From positions 1 through 10,038 of the forward strand of contig JAJXTA010000046.1 of the NCBI GenBank assembly GCA_021784265.1: a stretch of DNA of 10,038 nucleotides. The letters run 5' to 3'. The translations under genes and the position numbers were made by a program. Under the pieces are notes generated by a model, which was given only the letters and a program-made list of their open reading frames with translations, did no database searches and had not been told where the DNA came from. Origin of the DNA: a bacterium. Lineage in GTDB: Bacteria > Verrucomicrobiota > Verrucomicrobiia > Limisphaerales > J093. This document shows, piece after piece, positions 1 through 6,012 of this stretch (position 1 is its first letter; each line of letters begins with the position of its first letter).

Positions 1-381
1 CGAACTATAGGATCCAGAGGAGTTTGAGGCAAGCGGTATTTTTGGGCGAACGGCGGCTCGGTGCTTGCGGAGGTGCGCCGGGCGGGTGGGCCGCAGTGGG
101 AGGCGAGGCCATTGTTGGGGGCTGCGCGCCAAGAAGAAAGCCGCTCGGCATCGCACCGGGCGGCTATGCTCACGGCTTCGGCCCAGCCCTTGGCCCATCC
201 AGTGGATTCCGAAGCCTGGGGTAAGGTAAGCCCGGCCAGTCGTGGTGTCAATGGGCCAGGACCGATTTTTGGGCCAACCTGGGGCGACCGGGCCTCGGAG
301 GGGGGGCGGCCGGCCTCGATCCTGGCCCGGGGCGTTGGCGGCACTACCGGGGTCGATGGAGCTCGGACGGCTCGCGCGGGT
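1..381. other. Left-edge region without a supportable gene
   Basis: This GC-rich stretch lies downstream of the minus-strand repeat-protein gene. A plus-strand frame is open from the left edge to position 224 and could in principle be the tail of a gene starting outside the window. Its translation is dominated by Gly, Ala, Pro and Arg, shows no domain or motif, and has no convincing start, so I do not call it coding. A longer plus-strand frame (61-513) runs into the oppositely oriented repeat gene and is a composition artefact. The only structure seen is the inverted repeat listed at 288-330. Confidence 0.5.
288..330 (-). terminator. Possible terminator hairpin after the repeat-protein gene
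   Basis: CCGGGCC at 288-294 is the exact reverse complement of GGCCCGG at 324-330. Inside it, TCGGAGG and CCTCGA can extend the stem with bulges. It lies about 50 bases past the stop codon of the minus-strand repeat-protein gene, where a terminator is expected. There is no T tract on the minus-strand side, so it is not a canonical intrinsic terminator, and hairpins arise easily by chance in DNA this GC-rich. Confidence 0.3.
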
Positions 382-1488
382 TCAAGGCCCGCTAAGCACC
401 ACGGCCCGGTAGAACCGCCGCGGGTCGGTCGAACCGCTCGCATCAATGATCTGGCCGACCGCGTTGGTCAGGGTGAGGTTCGTGAGCGTGGTCCAGTGGT
501 CCAGGTCGGCTGAGGCCTGGACCTGGCAGCCTTGGCCGACCGCGCCGTTCAGGGTGAGGCGTGCGCCGCCACGGGCCGAGACCTGTGGTGGTTCCAGGAG
601 CGGGCCCAAAACCCCGGATTCCACGATGGTGCCGACATCGCCCACGGCGACGAACCGCCCGTTGCCGTAGGCCACCGCCAACAGGGTGAAGGCCGTTGGA
701 GCTGAGTACGAGCTCCAATTGACGCCATCGGACGAGGTGCAGATCGAGCTCGCCGGCGGCCAACCCGTCGGTCGAACGCCCCGTCGGCTGGGGGTGCTCG
801 AGAGGCGTCTCCCGTCGCTTTCCGGATCGGCGAAGCTGTCCGGAGGGACGACCACGCTGTAGGTCCATCCCACAGCCACGAACCGTTCCTGGCCGTAGGC
901 GACCCCGACCAGCGAGCGGTTGGTCGCCGTGGCCTCGGAGGTCCACGTGATCCCGTCGAGTGAGGTGACGACCTCCTGGCCGTTCACGGCGACGAACCGC
1001 CCGTTGCCGTAGGCCACGCCCGCGAGCCAACTGTTGGTCCCCGCATTGCGGATGGTCCAGGTGACCCCGTCGGGTGAGGTCAGGGTGGCCTGTCCGGTCA
1101 CGACGAACATCCCGTTGCCGTAGGCGACCCCCGAGAGCGCGGCCGCGGTTCCGGGATTCCGCATGGTCCAGAGCACTCCGTTGGAGGAGGTGAGGAGGGT
1201 GCCGAACTCCCCGACGGCGACAAACTGTCCGTTGCCGTAGCCCACTCCGTCGAGCCAGGCGGTCGTACCGGAGTTGCCTGCGGTCCACGCGACGGTATCC
1301 GGGGAGGTGAAGACCGTGCCGTAGGAGCCGACGACCACGAACTGGCCATTCCCGTAGCAGGCGGCCCGGAGGGCGTTGCCCAAGGCTTGGGGGTTGCGCC
1401 AGGTCCATGTGGCGAGTGGATCCGCCGCGTGGCCGAATTCGGCCAGGGCCGCCAGCGCCGCCAACCAACACTGCATCATTGCCCTCAT
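382..1488 (-). CDS. Secreted Asp-box/BNR-like repeat (beta-propeller type) protein
   Basis: Predicted 368-residue exported protein of unknown function. Residues 1-22 form a signal peptide (hydrophobic Cys-Trp-Leu-Ala run, Ala-rich cut site). Residues 28-292 carry repeats of about 38 residues, each with YGNGxFVAVG followed by a TSxDGVxW segment that resembles the Asp-box of BNR repeats; such repeats fold as propeller blades. YGNG-type motifs start near residues 45, 84, 123, 160, 198 and 274. Residues about 298-368 form a small C-terminal beta domain ending in RRFYRAVV, a tail frequent in Verrucomicrobial secreted proteins. The ATG at 1488 is preferred because AAGGAG lies five bases upstream and the signal peptide begins there; the same frame is open to a TTG at 1542, which would add 18 non-signal residues. 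A Pro/Arg/Ser-rich insert at residues 212-247 interrupts the fifth repeat. Ligand and partner are unknown. Confidence 0.85.
   Translation of the reverse strand: MRAMMQCWLAALAALAEFGHAADPLATWTWRNPQALGNALRAACYGNGQFVVVGSYGTVFTSPDTVAWTAGNSGTTAWLDGVGYGNGQFVAVGEFGTLLTSSNGVLWTMRNPGTAAALSGVAYGNGMFVVTGQATLTSPDGVTWTIRNAGTNSWLAGVAYGNGRFVAVNGQEVVTSLDGITWTSEATATNRSLVGVAYGQERFVAVGWTYSVVVPPDSFADPESDGRRLSSTPSRRGVRPTGWPPASSICTSSDGVNWSSYSAPTAFTLLAVAYGNGRFVAVGDVGTIVESGVLGPLLEPPQVSARGGARLTLNGAVGQGCQVQASADLDHWTTLTNLTLTNAVGQIIDASGSTDPRRFYRAVVLSGP
613..1407 (-). repeat. In-frame tandem repeat array, period about 114 bp
   Basis: The blades of the repeat protein are visible in the DNA. A segment encoding the YGNGxFVAV core recurs near 643, 871, 985, 1099, 1213 and 1330. 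The copies at 643-675 and 985-1017 are identical over 33 bases, so some units duplicated recently or exchanged sequence by gene conversion. The usual step is 111-117 bases. The step from 871 to 643 is 228, exactly two units, because a non-repeat insert occupies 748-855. Units vary in multiples of three and keep the frame. Confidence 0.85.
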
Positions 1489-1493
1489 AGCTG

Positions 1494-1499
1494 CTCCTT
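1494..1499 (-). promoter_or_regulatory. Shine-Dalgarno that fixes the repeat-protein start
   Basis: On the minus strand AAGGAG is followed by five bases (CAGCT) and then ATG at 1488-1486. This is a textbook ribosome binding site and spacing. It argues for this ATG over the upstream in-frame TTG at 1542. Confidence 0.75.
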
Positions 1500-1505
1500 C
1501 GATTA

Positions 1506-1524
1506 GGGGTGTTTTTCTCACCCC
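1506..1524 (-). promoter_or_regulatory. Short leader hairpin upstream of the Shine-Dalgarno
   Basis: On the minus strand GGGGTG, a seven-base A-rich loop (AGAAAAA) and CACCCC form a perfect six-base-pair hairpin. It ends six bases before AAGGAG. If transcription of the repeat-protein gene starts upstream, this hairpin sits in the 5' leader and could affect message stability or ribosome access. A TTGACG resembling a -35 box lies at 1542-1537 on the same strand, but no good -10 follows at 16-18 bases. The hairpin is seen; its role is a guess. Confidence 0.35.
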
Positions 1525-1772
1525 GTATCCACCGTGCGTCAACCCGGGCTCCCTCGCAAGCTCGAAGAGCGCGCCCCGCGCGAGGCGGGCGGGGAACGGC
1601 GAGCACCCGGCCGCGCCGCCGGAGGCGGGCGAGGTTTGGTGGCGGCGTCGGGGGCCGTCGGGCCGGCCGTGTAACCACCGACGCGCGGTTGTCGTCTAGC
1701 TGCACAGCACAGCCGTTCGAGCACCGGCGGTCCGCCACGATTCATTCAAGACGCACACCACGCCCAAGCATT

Positions 1773-2336
1773 ATGATCAGGCAATTGACTCATTCACTTC
1801 TGTTGGCGAGCAGCCTCGGTTTGCTGCTGGCCTTTTCCACCAACGCCACCGCCCAAGCCACCGGCGGTGGTGGCGGGCGCGGCGGACGCGCCAACCGCGA
1901 TCCGGCGCAATTCCTGGCGCGGCGGATGGAACAATACCGCCAGCAACTGGGGGTTACGAGCGACGACGAATGGAAAGTGATCCAACCGCGGATCGAGAAG
2001 GTCATGCAGGCGCAACGGGAGACGCGGGTGGCTGGGTTCCGCGGCATGCGCCGTGGGGGAACCACCGCGGGGTCGCAGACGACCGGCGGGGCGAGCGCCA
2101 CCGGGCGGTCCAATCGCGGGGGACGTTCCAGCACGCCGCCCAGTCCCGAGGTGCAGGCCCTCCAACAAGCCTTGGACTCGCAGGCCTCGGCGGAGGACGT
2201 GAAGGCCAAGCTCGCCAAGTTTCGCGAGGTGGTCAAACAGCGGGAGGCGAGCTTGGTTAAGGCCCAGGACGACCTGCGCGCCGTGCTGACCACCCGGCAA
2301 GAGGCGGTCGCGGTGCTGGCGGGGCTCCTGCGCTGA
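1773..2336 (+). CDS. Small exported helical protein (CpxP/Spy-like in layout), function unknown
   Basis: Encodes 187 residues. Residues 1-27 or 1-29 are a signal peptide (hydrophobic core at 9-21, cut near ATA-QA). After a Gly/Arg-rich spacer (31-39), residues 43-85 form a charged amphipathic segment containing LGVTSDDEWKVIQPRIEKV. A low-complexity Gly/Thr/Ser/Arg linker spans 86-123, and residues 124-187 are predicted helix or coiled coil rich in Gln, Lys and Glu. Short exported proteins with a DEW-x-x-IQPRI core are, from memory, common in Verrucomicrobia and Planctomycetes and carry no known function. The helical layout recalls CpxP/Spy/ZraP periplasmic proteins, but I see no LTxxQ motif, so that likeness is only structural. 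The ATG at 1773 is chosen because the signal peptide starts there; the frame is open further upstream, but that part is Arg-rich and implausible. No clear Shine-Dalgarno precedes it. Confidence 0.8.
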   Translation: MIRQLTHSLLLASSLGLLLAFSTNATAQATGGGGGRGGRANRDPAQFLARRMEQYRQQLGVTSDDEWKVIQPRIEKVMQAQRETRVAGFRGMRRGGTTAGSQTTGGASATGRSNRGGRSSTPPSPEVQALQQALDSQASAEDVKAKLAKFREVVKQREASLVKAQDDLRAVLTTRQEAVAVLAGLLR

Positions 2337-2362
2337 ACCGTGCCGCCGCGGGCGGTGGGCTG

Positions 2363-2415
2363 GGCGCGTCGCGTTGGCACGCGCGTCGCGCCAATGGTCG
2401 TCCGACGCGACGACC
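2363..2415. terminator. Tandem hairpins between convergent genes (putative bidirectional terminator)
   Basis: Two adjacent inverted repeats lie in the 125-base gap between the converging small-exported-protein and lipoprotein genes. The first has arms at 2363-2373 and 2382-2392, 11 pairs with one T-T mismatch and an eight-base loop. The second has GGTCGTC at 2396-2402 and GACGACC at 2409-2415, a perfect seven-pair stem with a six-base loop. CGTCGCG in the first can also pair with CGCGACG in the second, giving an alternative fold. No T tract follows on either strand. Position supports a terminator or 3'-end stabiliser. Confidence 0.45.
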
Positions 2416-2461
2416 GCGCCAGCCAGCTTCCGTTCGCCGAACCCGTGGGAGGTGGTGGCGG

Positions 2462-3115
2462 CTATTTGCGCCTGGTGGCGGCAGGCCCCGCGGGGTCCCG
2501 CCGGAACTCGGAGGTTTGAGTCCAGGCGTCGGCGGTCGGCAGATGCTCGAGGAGGAATTGTTGCAGCTCCCGCGTGCCGGCGGTCAGCACCAGCCGTCCG
2601 CCGGAGCCGTTCGCTTGGGTCACGAGGTGGTGCCGCAGCGCCTTCGGGTGCTTTTCGAGCCAAGTGGTCAGCCAGTCGTAATCCAGCCCGCTCATCCTCA
2701 AGCTCGGTTGGGTCGCCAGCAGACGCACCACGCTGTGCGCGGGAATGGCCGGCACGATCTCCTCGCGGTCTTGCGACTCCACCCCCGCTAAATCGAGGAA
2801 GATCTGACCCGCGAGTTTGAAGCGGTGCGCCTCGAGGACCGTCGTCTTGTCACCGCTGGCGTAGGTCACGCGGTAGGCGTTGGCGCCGGCGGGCGCGAAG
2901 GTGAGGCTCTCCCCTCCGGCCGCCGGCGCCGCGTTCGTCCAGCGCCCGACCAACGCTGGCGCAAACTCCACCTCGGCGTCGGTGTAAAACGGGTAAACGG
3001 AGGTGACGATGCACCCGGTGAGCAGGGAGAGTCCGGTGAGGGCTCCCAGGAACGCAAGCCGGCCTGCCGATACGCGGTTCTTGGGTTCGCTTGAGGTGGC
3101 CGGCGTTGTCTTCAT
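2462..3115 (-). CDS. Predicted outer-membrane-type lipoprotein with SVYPFYT motif
   Basis: Encodes 217 residues. A long polar and basic n-region (1-19) precedes a hydrophobic stretch (20-32) ending in the lipobox LLTGC, with Cys35 as the expected acylation site. The residue after Cys is Ile, not Asp, so by the enterobacterial rule it would not be held at the inner membrane. SVYPFYT (39-45) and the following acidic stretch with PALVGRW (53-59) match, from memory, a family of small uncharacterised lipoproteins in Verrucomicrobia and other environmental bacteria. The remainder reads as mixed beta strand (about 60-110) followed by helices (about 140-200), including an LDYDWLTTWLEKHP segment. No catalytic motif is visible. 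It converges with the small exported protein and has its own upstream spacer, so it is probably transcribed alone. The lipoprotein call is strong; function is unknown. Confidence 0.85.
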   Translation of the reverse strand: MKTTPATSSEPKNRVSAGRLAFLGALTGLSLLTGCIVTSVYPFYTDAEVEFAPALVGRWTNAAPAAGGESLTFAPAGANAYRVTYASGDKTTVLEAHRFKLAGQIFLDLAGVESQDREEIVPAIPAHSVVRLLATQPSLRMSGLDYDWLTTWLEKHPKALRHHLVTQANGSGGRLVLTAGTRELQQFLLEHLPTADAWTQTSEFRRDPAGPAATRRK

Positions 3116-3152
3116 GCGGGCAGCATGGCAGGGCCGGTTGTCGGGAGGCTAA

Positions 3153-3188
3153 TTGATAATCCCGATGTCGCCATTGATTCCCTCAATG
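3153..3188 (-). promoter_or_regulatory. AT-rich patch with inverted repeat, candidate lipoprotein promoter/operator
   Basis: Within very GC-rich surroundings, 3151-3188 is AT-rich and lies 38-73 bases upstream of the lipoprotein start. On the minus strand it contains TTGAGG (3186-3181, -35-like) and ATTATC or TATCAA (3160-3153, -10-like), but the gap is 20 or more bases, longer than the sigma-70 ideal. CATTGA at 3172-3177 and TCAATG at 3183-3188 form a perfect inverted repeat with a five-base spacer over the -35-like box, a plausible repressor or activator site. This is inference from position and base composition. Confidence 0.3.
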
Positions 3189-3190
3189 AG

Positions 3191-3216
3191 CTGGGGCGGC
3201 TCAGTCCGCGCCCCAG
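3191..3216. other. Perfect 8-bp inverted repeat
   Basis: CTGGGGCG at 3191-3198 and CGCCCCAG at 3209-3216 are exact reverse complements around a ten-base loop. It is upstream of the lipoprotein promoter patch and downstream of the oxidoreductase gene on the minus strand. It could be a further 3' structure of the oxidoreductase transcript, part of a regulatory site, or chance in GC-rich DNA. Confidence 0.35.
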
Positions 3217-3302
3217 AGCCGCTCCCGGTCGTGCCTTGAAAAGGCCAGCGGCCGGTGCGGAGGACGCCCCTGGGGGTTGGCCCAGCGGCTGGTGGGTCCT
3301 TG

Positions 3303-3334
3303 CGGGCGTGCGTGCGCCCCCGTCGGCACGCCCG
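3303..3334 (-). terminator. Second hairpin downstream of the oxidoreductase gene
   Basis: CGGGCGTGC at 3303-3311 and GCACGCCCG at 3326-3334 form a perfect nine-pair stem with a 14-base loop. It follows the hairpin at 3368-3393 in the direction of oxidoreductase transcription, so the two may act together at the transcript end. No T tract is present. Confidence 0.4.
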
Positions 3335-3367
3335 AAAGGTCCGTGGGCGGGACTCCTCCCGGCCGAA

Positions 3368-3393
3368 GGCGGCACCCGAGCGGTGCCTCCGCC
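3368..3393 (-). terminator. Hairpin directly after the oxidoreductase stop codon
   Basis: GGCACC (3371-3376) pairs with GGTGCC (3382-3387) around a five-base loop, and GGC (3368-3370) with GCC (3391-3393) extends the stem past a three-base bulge. On the minus strand it begins two bases after the TAA of the oxidoreductase gene. The position is typical of a terminator, but the run of T that defines an intrinsic terminator is missing. Confidence 0.45.
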
Positions 3394-3395
3394 GC

Positions 3396-4745
3396 TTACA
3401 GCTTCCACCCGTAGCGGAACTGCGGATGGAGGAGGGCGTTGGCTTGGGCGGAGTTAGTGAAGTGGCCCGAGGGACCGTCCCACTCCAGCTTCTGGCCGAG
3501 GTGTTTGATCGCGATGATGCCGAGCATGGCCAGTTCCGTGAGGGGACCGCCGTAGGAGAAATCCGAGCCGGCCTGAGTGCCCGTCCGGATCGCGGTCAAC
3601 CAATCCTCGTAATGACCTCGGACGCGCGGCAACGTCTTAGCGGGGCGATGGTAGGCGTTCATTTTGGCGTCGGGGATGATCCGCACCCCACCCGCACCGT
3701 GCGAGCCATAAACGATGGTGCCCTTGTCGCCGATCACGACGGCGCCAGTGCCGGGGGGCTTGTCGTCGGCCTCCATATCGGGCGGCCGGGGGATGGGCTC
3801 GGTGCCATCGTGCCAGACGAGCGTGATCGAGCCGCGCCGGCCGCGGGCCGGGAACTGGAACGTGACGACGGCGCCGCGCGGATAGGTCATGGCCTCCTTG
3901 ATCGGGTCATAGTCTTTGGCCTCGGCCTGAACACTGGTGGGGGCGCCGAGGTCGAGGGCCCAAAAGACCGGATCGACGACGTGGCAGATCCAATCGCCGA
4001 TCGAGCCGGAGCCGAAGGGGGTCCAGCCCCGCCACGTTCCGGGCTGATAGACCGGGTTGTACGGGCGAGCTTGGGCCGGGCCGAGCCACAGATCCCAGTC
4101 TAACCCCGACGGTATCGGGTGCGTCTCGCTCAGGCGGCTGAGTTGATCCAGGTGGGAGTTGACCGCGCCGGTCCCGGCGTGGATGGTGTGGACTTGGCCG
4201 ATGGCCCCGTCCCAAATCCACTCGCAGCAGGTGCGGATGCTGTCGAACGAATGGCCTTGGTTGCCCAGTTGGGTGACGACGTTATGCTCACGGGCGGCCT
4301 GGACCAGGGCGCGGACTTCATAGACGGAATGGGCCATGGGCTTCTCGCAGTAGAGCTGCTTGCCGCGTTTGATCGCCGCCATCGCCGCCACCGCGTGGGT
4401 ATGGTCGGGCGTCGCCACGACTACGGCGTCGATGCTTTTATCCAGCTCGTCGAGCATGACCCGGAAGTCATGGTAGGTCTTGGCGGCGGGGAACTGGCGC
4501 GCCGCCGCGTTCAAGGGGTGGTCGTTCACGTCGCACAGGGCGACGATATTCTGGCTGCTGACCCCCTCGAGATCGTCGTGGCCGCGCCCGCCGACGCCGA
4601 CACAGGCGATATTGATCTTGTCGCTCGGGGGTGTCTGCCCGCTCTGTGCCACCACGTGGCGGGGGACGACCATGAACGAGGTGAGGGCCATACCGGTGCC
4701 GCTCAAGAACCGGCGGCGCGTGAGGGACTGCGACTTCTGGCGCAT
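3396..4745 (-). CDS. Tat-exported Gfo/Idh/MocA family oxidoreductase
   Basis: Encodes 449 residues, a usual length for exported members of this family. Residues 1-34 are a Tat signal: TRRRFL at 9-14, a hydrophobic segment, and a cut near VVAQ, so the enzyme probably folds with its NAD(P) cofactor before export to the periplasm. The Rossmann fold begins at KINIACVGVGGRG (43-55). ATPDHTH (111-117) and CEKPMAHS (133-140) are family hallmarks, with Lys135 the expected catalytic lysine. NQGHS (162-166) and GDWICHVVDPVFWAL (250-264, with His255 and Asp258) belong to the C-terminal substrate domain. Relatives oxidise or reduce sugars, inositols and cyclitols; the substrate here cannot be read from sequence. 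It is divergent from the ABC ATPase and near a glycoside hydrolase, which supports a sugar-related role. The ATG at 4745 gives the Tat signal intact; the Shine-Dalgarno is weak. Confidence 0.95.
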   Translation of the reverse strand: MRQKSQSLTRRRFLSGTGMALTSFMVVPRHVVAQSGQTPPSDKINIACVGVGGRGHDDLEGVSSQNIVALCDVNDHPLNAAARQFPAAKTYHDFRVMLDELDKSIDAVVVATPDHTHAVAAMAAIKRGKQLYCEKPMAHSVYEVRALVQAAREHNVVTQLGNQGHSFDSIRTCCEWIWDGAIGQVHTIHAGTGAVNSHLDQLSRLSETHPIPSGLDWDLWLGPAQARPYNPVYQPGTWRGWTPFGSGSIGDWICHVVDPVFWALDLGAPTSVQAEAKDYDPIKEAMTYPRGAVVTFQFPARGRRGSITLVWHDGTEPIPRPPDMEADDKPPGTGAVVIGDKGTIVYGSHGAGGVRIIPDAKMNAYHRPAKTLPRVRGHYEDWLTAIRTGTQAGSDFSYGGPLTELAMLGIIAIKHLGQKLEWDGPSGHFTNSAQANALLHPQFRYGWKL

Positions 4746-4872
4746 AAGCTATTCTCTAATGCTGCGTGGTTTTCGGGTTCGACGTCGCTTGCCCGCGCCA
4801 CATTCACCCGGCCCGGCGCCCAACTCCGGGCTCGACACTGAGGGGGGCGCAACTTGACACTCCCCACCGCGC
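4746..4872. promoter_or_regulatory. Divergent promoter region between oxidoreductase and ABC ATPase
   Basis: The 127-base spacer must carry starts for transcription in both directions. Visible elements are an eight-base palindrome CGACGTCG at 4780-4787, an inverted repeat GCCCGG (4811-4816)/CCGGGC (4826-4831), and a direct repeat GACACT at 4834-4839 and 4856-4861. The direct repeats are 22 bases apart, about two helical turns, as for a tandem regulator site. The AT-richest part, 4746-4775, is next to the oxidoreductase start. No clear -10/-35 pair and no Shine-Dalgarno before the ATPase start were found. Confidence 0.35.
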
Positions 4873-6012
4873 ATGGCACGCGTGGTACTCGAACAACTCA
4901 CCAAGACCTTCTCCGGCGCGAAGGGGGAGACGGTTTATGCCGTGAAGGAGGTCTGTTTGACCGTCGCGGACCAGGAGTTCGTGGTGCTGGTGGGTCCGTC
5001 GGGTTGTGGCAAGTCCACCACCCTGAGGCTCATCGCCGGGTTGGAGGAGGCGACCAGCGGCACGATCACCATCGACGAACGGGTGGTCAACCGGGTCGAG
5101 CCCAAGGACCGGGATGTGGCGATGGTGTTCCAGAACTACGCGCTTTATCCCCATCTGACGGTCTATGAGAACCTGGCGTTTGGGCTCAAGCTGCGCAAGG
5201 TGCCCAAGCCGGAGATCGAGCGGCGGGTGCGGGCGGCGGCGGCCATCCTCGACTTGGAACCGCTCTTCGAGCGCTTGCCCCGGGCGCTCTCAGGCGGGCA
5301 GCGGCAACGGGTGGCGGTCGGCCGGGCCATTGTGCGCCAACCCAAGGCGTTTCTCTTCGACGAACCGCTCTCGAACCTGGACGCCCAACTCCGGGGTCAG
5401 ATGCGGTTGGAGTTGGCCAAGCTCCATCGCCGGTTGGCCGCCACCATGATCTATGTGACCCACGACCAGGTGGAGGCGATGACCTTGGGCGACCGGATCG
5501 TGGTGATGAAGGATGGTTGCGTCCAGCAGGTGGCGACCCCGCTGGAGCTCTATCATCGTCCGGCCAACCTCTTTGTCGCGGGGTTCATCGGCGCTCCCGC
5601 CATGAACTTGTTTCGCGGGACCCTCGAGGCCGATGCCCAGGGGCTCTGGTTCCGCGCCCAGGGGGACCCCGCGGCGGGAGCGCGGGCGACGCTGCGGGCG
5701 CGGGTGGCGCCTGAACACACCGCCGGGCTGCAGCCGCACGTGGGCTTGGCCGTCGTGCTGGGGGTGCGGCCGGAGGACTTGGCGCCCGCCGGGGAAGGGA
5801 CGCCGGCGGAGGCAACCACGTTCAGCGCCCCCGTCGAGCTGGTGGAGCCGATGGGGGCCGAGACCTATCTGCACCTGGCGGCCGGGGCCGCGCCCGTGGT
5901 CGTCCGGGTCCAACCCGACACCCGGGCGACAGCGGGCGATGCGCTCCGGTTACGCCTCGACATGGCTCGGGCCCACTACTTCCACGCGGCGGACGGGAGG
6001 CGATGCGCGTGA
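4873..6012 (+). CDS. Sugar ABC transporter ATP-binding protein, MalK/UgpC/MsmX type
   Basis: This 379-residue protein hydrolyses ATP on the cytoplasmic face to drive uptake of a sugar or related solute through a CUT1-type importer. All nucleotide-binding motifs are intact: Walker [10 protein letters not shown] (41-49), Q-loop Gln87 in [10 protein letters not shown], signature LSGGQ (139-143), Walker B FLFDEP (160-165), D-loop SNLD (167-170) and switch His197. Residues about 235-375 form the MalK-like regulatory TOBE/OB extension, with GVRPEDL (297-303) and [11 protein letters not shown] (325-335). Length matches E. coli MalK (371). The start gives the family-typical [13 protein letters not shown]; no Shine-Dalgarno precedes it. 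No permease or binding protein is in the window, so it is an orphan ATPase here. Its stop codon overlaps the next gene. Whether the substrate is maltose, glycerol phosphate or another solute cannot be told, so I give no gene symbol. Confidence 0.95.
   Translation: MARVVLEQLTKTFSGAKGETVYAVKEVCLTVADQEFVVLVGPSGCGKSTTLRLIAGLEEATSGTITIDERVVNRVEPKDRDVAMVFQNYALYPHLTVYENLAFGLKLRKVPKPEIERRVRAAAAILDLEPLFERLPRALSGGQRQRVAVGRAIVRQPKAFLFDEPLSNLDAQLRGQMRLELAKLHRRLAATMIYVTHDQVEAMTLGDRIVVMKDGCVQQVATPLELYHRPANLFVAGFIGAPAMNLFRGTLEADAQGLWFRAQGDPAAGARATLRARVAPEHTAGLQPHVGLAVVLGVRPEDLAPAGEGTPAEATTFSAPVELVEPMGAETYLHLAAGAAPVVVRVQPDTRATAGDALRLRLDMARAHYFHAADGRRCA
5995..6000 (+). promoter_or_regulatory. Shine-Dalgarno inside the ATPase gene, for the 14-repeat protein
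   Basis: GGGAGG in the last codons of the ATPase gene is followed after two bases by ATG (6003) and after eight bases by an in-frame GTG (6009). Eight bases is the better spacing, and GTG at 6009 would overlap the ATPase stop as GTGA, a classic translational-coupling junction. The GTG is therefore a serious alternative start, two codons shorter. Confidence 0.6.

Larger units (their letters stand above)
1489..1772. promoter_or_regulatory. Divergent spacer expected to hold two promoters
   Basis: The spacer separates the start of the minus-strand repeat-protein gene from the start of the plus-strand small exported protein, so promoters in both directions should lie here. Most of 1550-1690 is very GC-rich. 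The least GC-rich parts are 1500-1545 and 1738-1772, next to the two starts. I could not identify a convincing -35/-10 pair in either direction. Confidence 0.35.

Noticed and set aside
24..224. Possible small or partial plus-strand gene at the left edge
   Set aside because: It begins at TTG, lacks a recognisable motif, and is Gly/Ala-rich as expected of random GC-rich DNA. It could be the tail of an outside gene, but nothing supports that.
613..1407. Regularly spaced similar DNA segments that might suggest a CRISPR array
   Set aside because: The repeats are in frame, encode propeller-type blades, are degenerate, and have a period of about 114 bases with no unique spacers.
443..1738. Long minus-strand open frame (431 codons) overlapping the left repeat gene
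   Set aside because: It is an Arg/Gly/Pro-rich shadow frame. The overlapping frame has a signal peptide, regular repeats and a strong Shine-Dalgarno.
1794..2663. Long minus-strand open frame across the small exported protein and into the lipoprotein gene
   Set aside because: Its translation is low-complexity Arg/Ala/Gly and overlaps two genes with clear export signals. It reflects GC-rich composition.
4119..4841. Plus-strand open frame (240 codons) opposite the oxidoreductase start
   Set aside because: It is antisense to a gene with Tat, Rossmann and EKP motifs and shows no domain of its own.
4855..4860. TTGACA upstream of the ABC ATPase as a -35 box
   Set aside because: It ends only 12 bases before the start codon, leaving no room for a -10 element and transcription start before the ATG.
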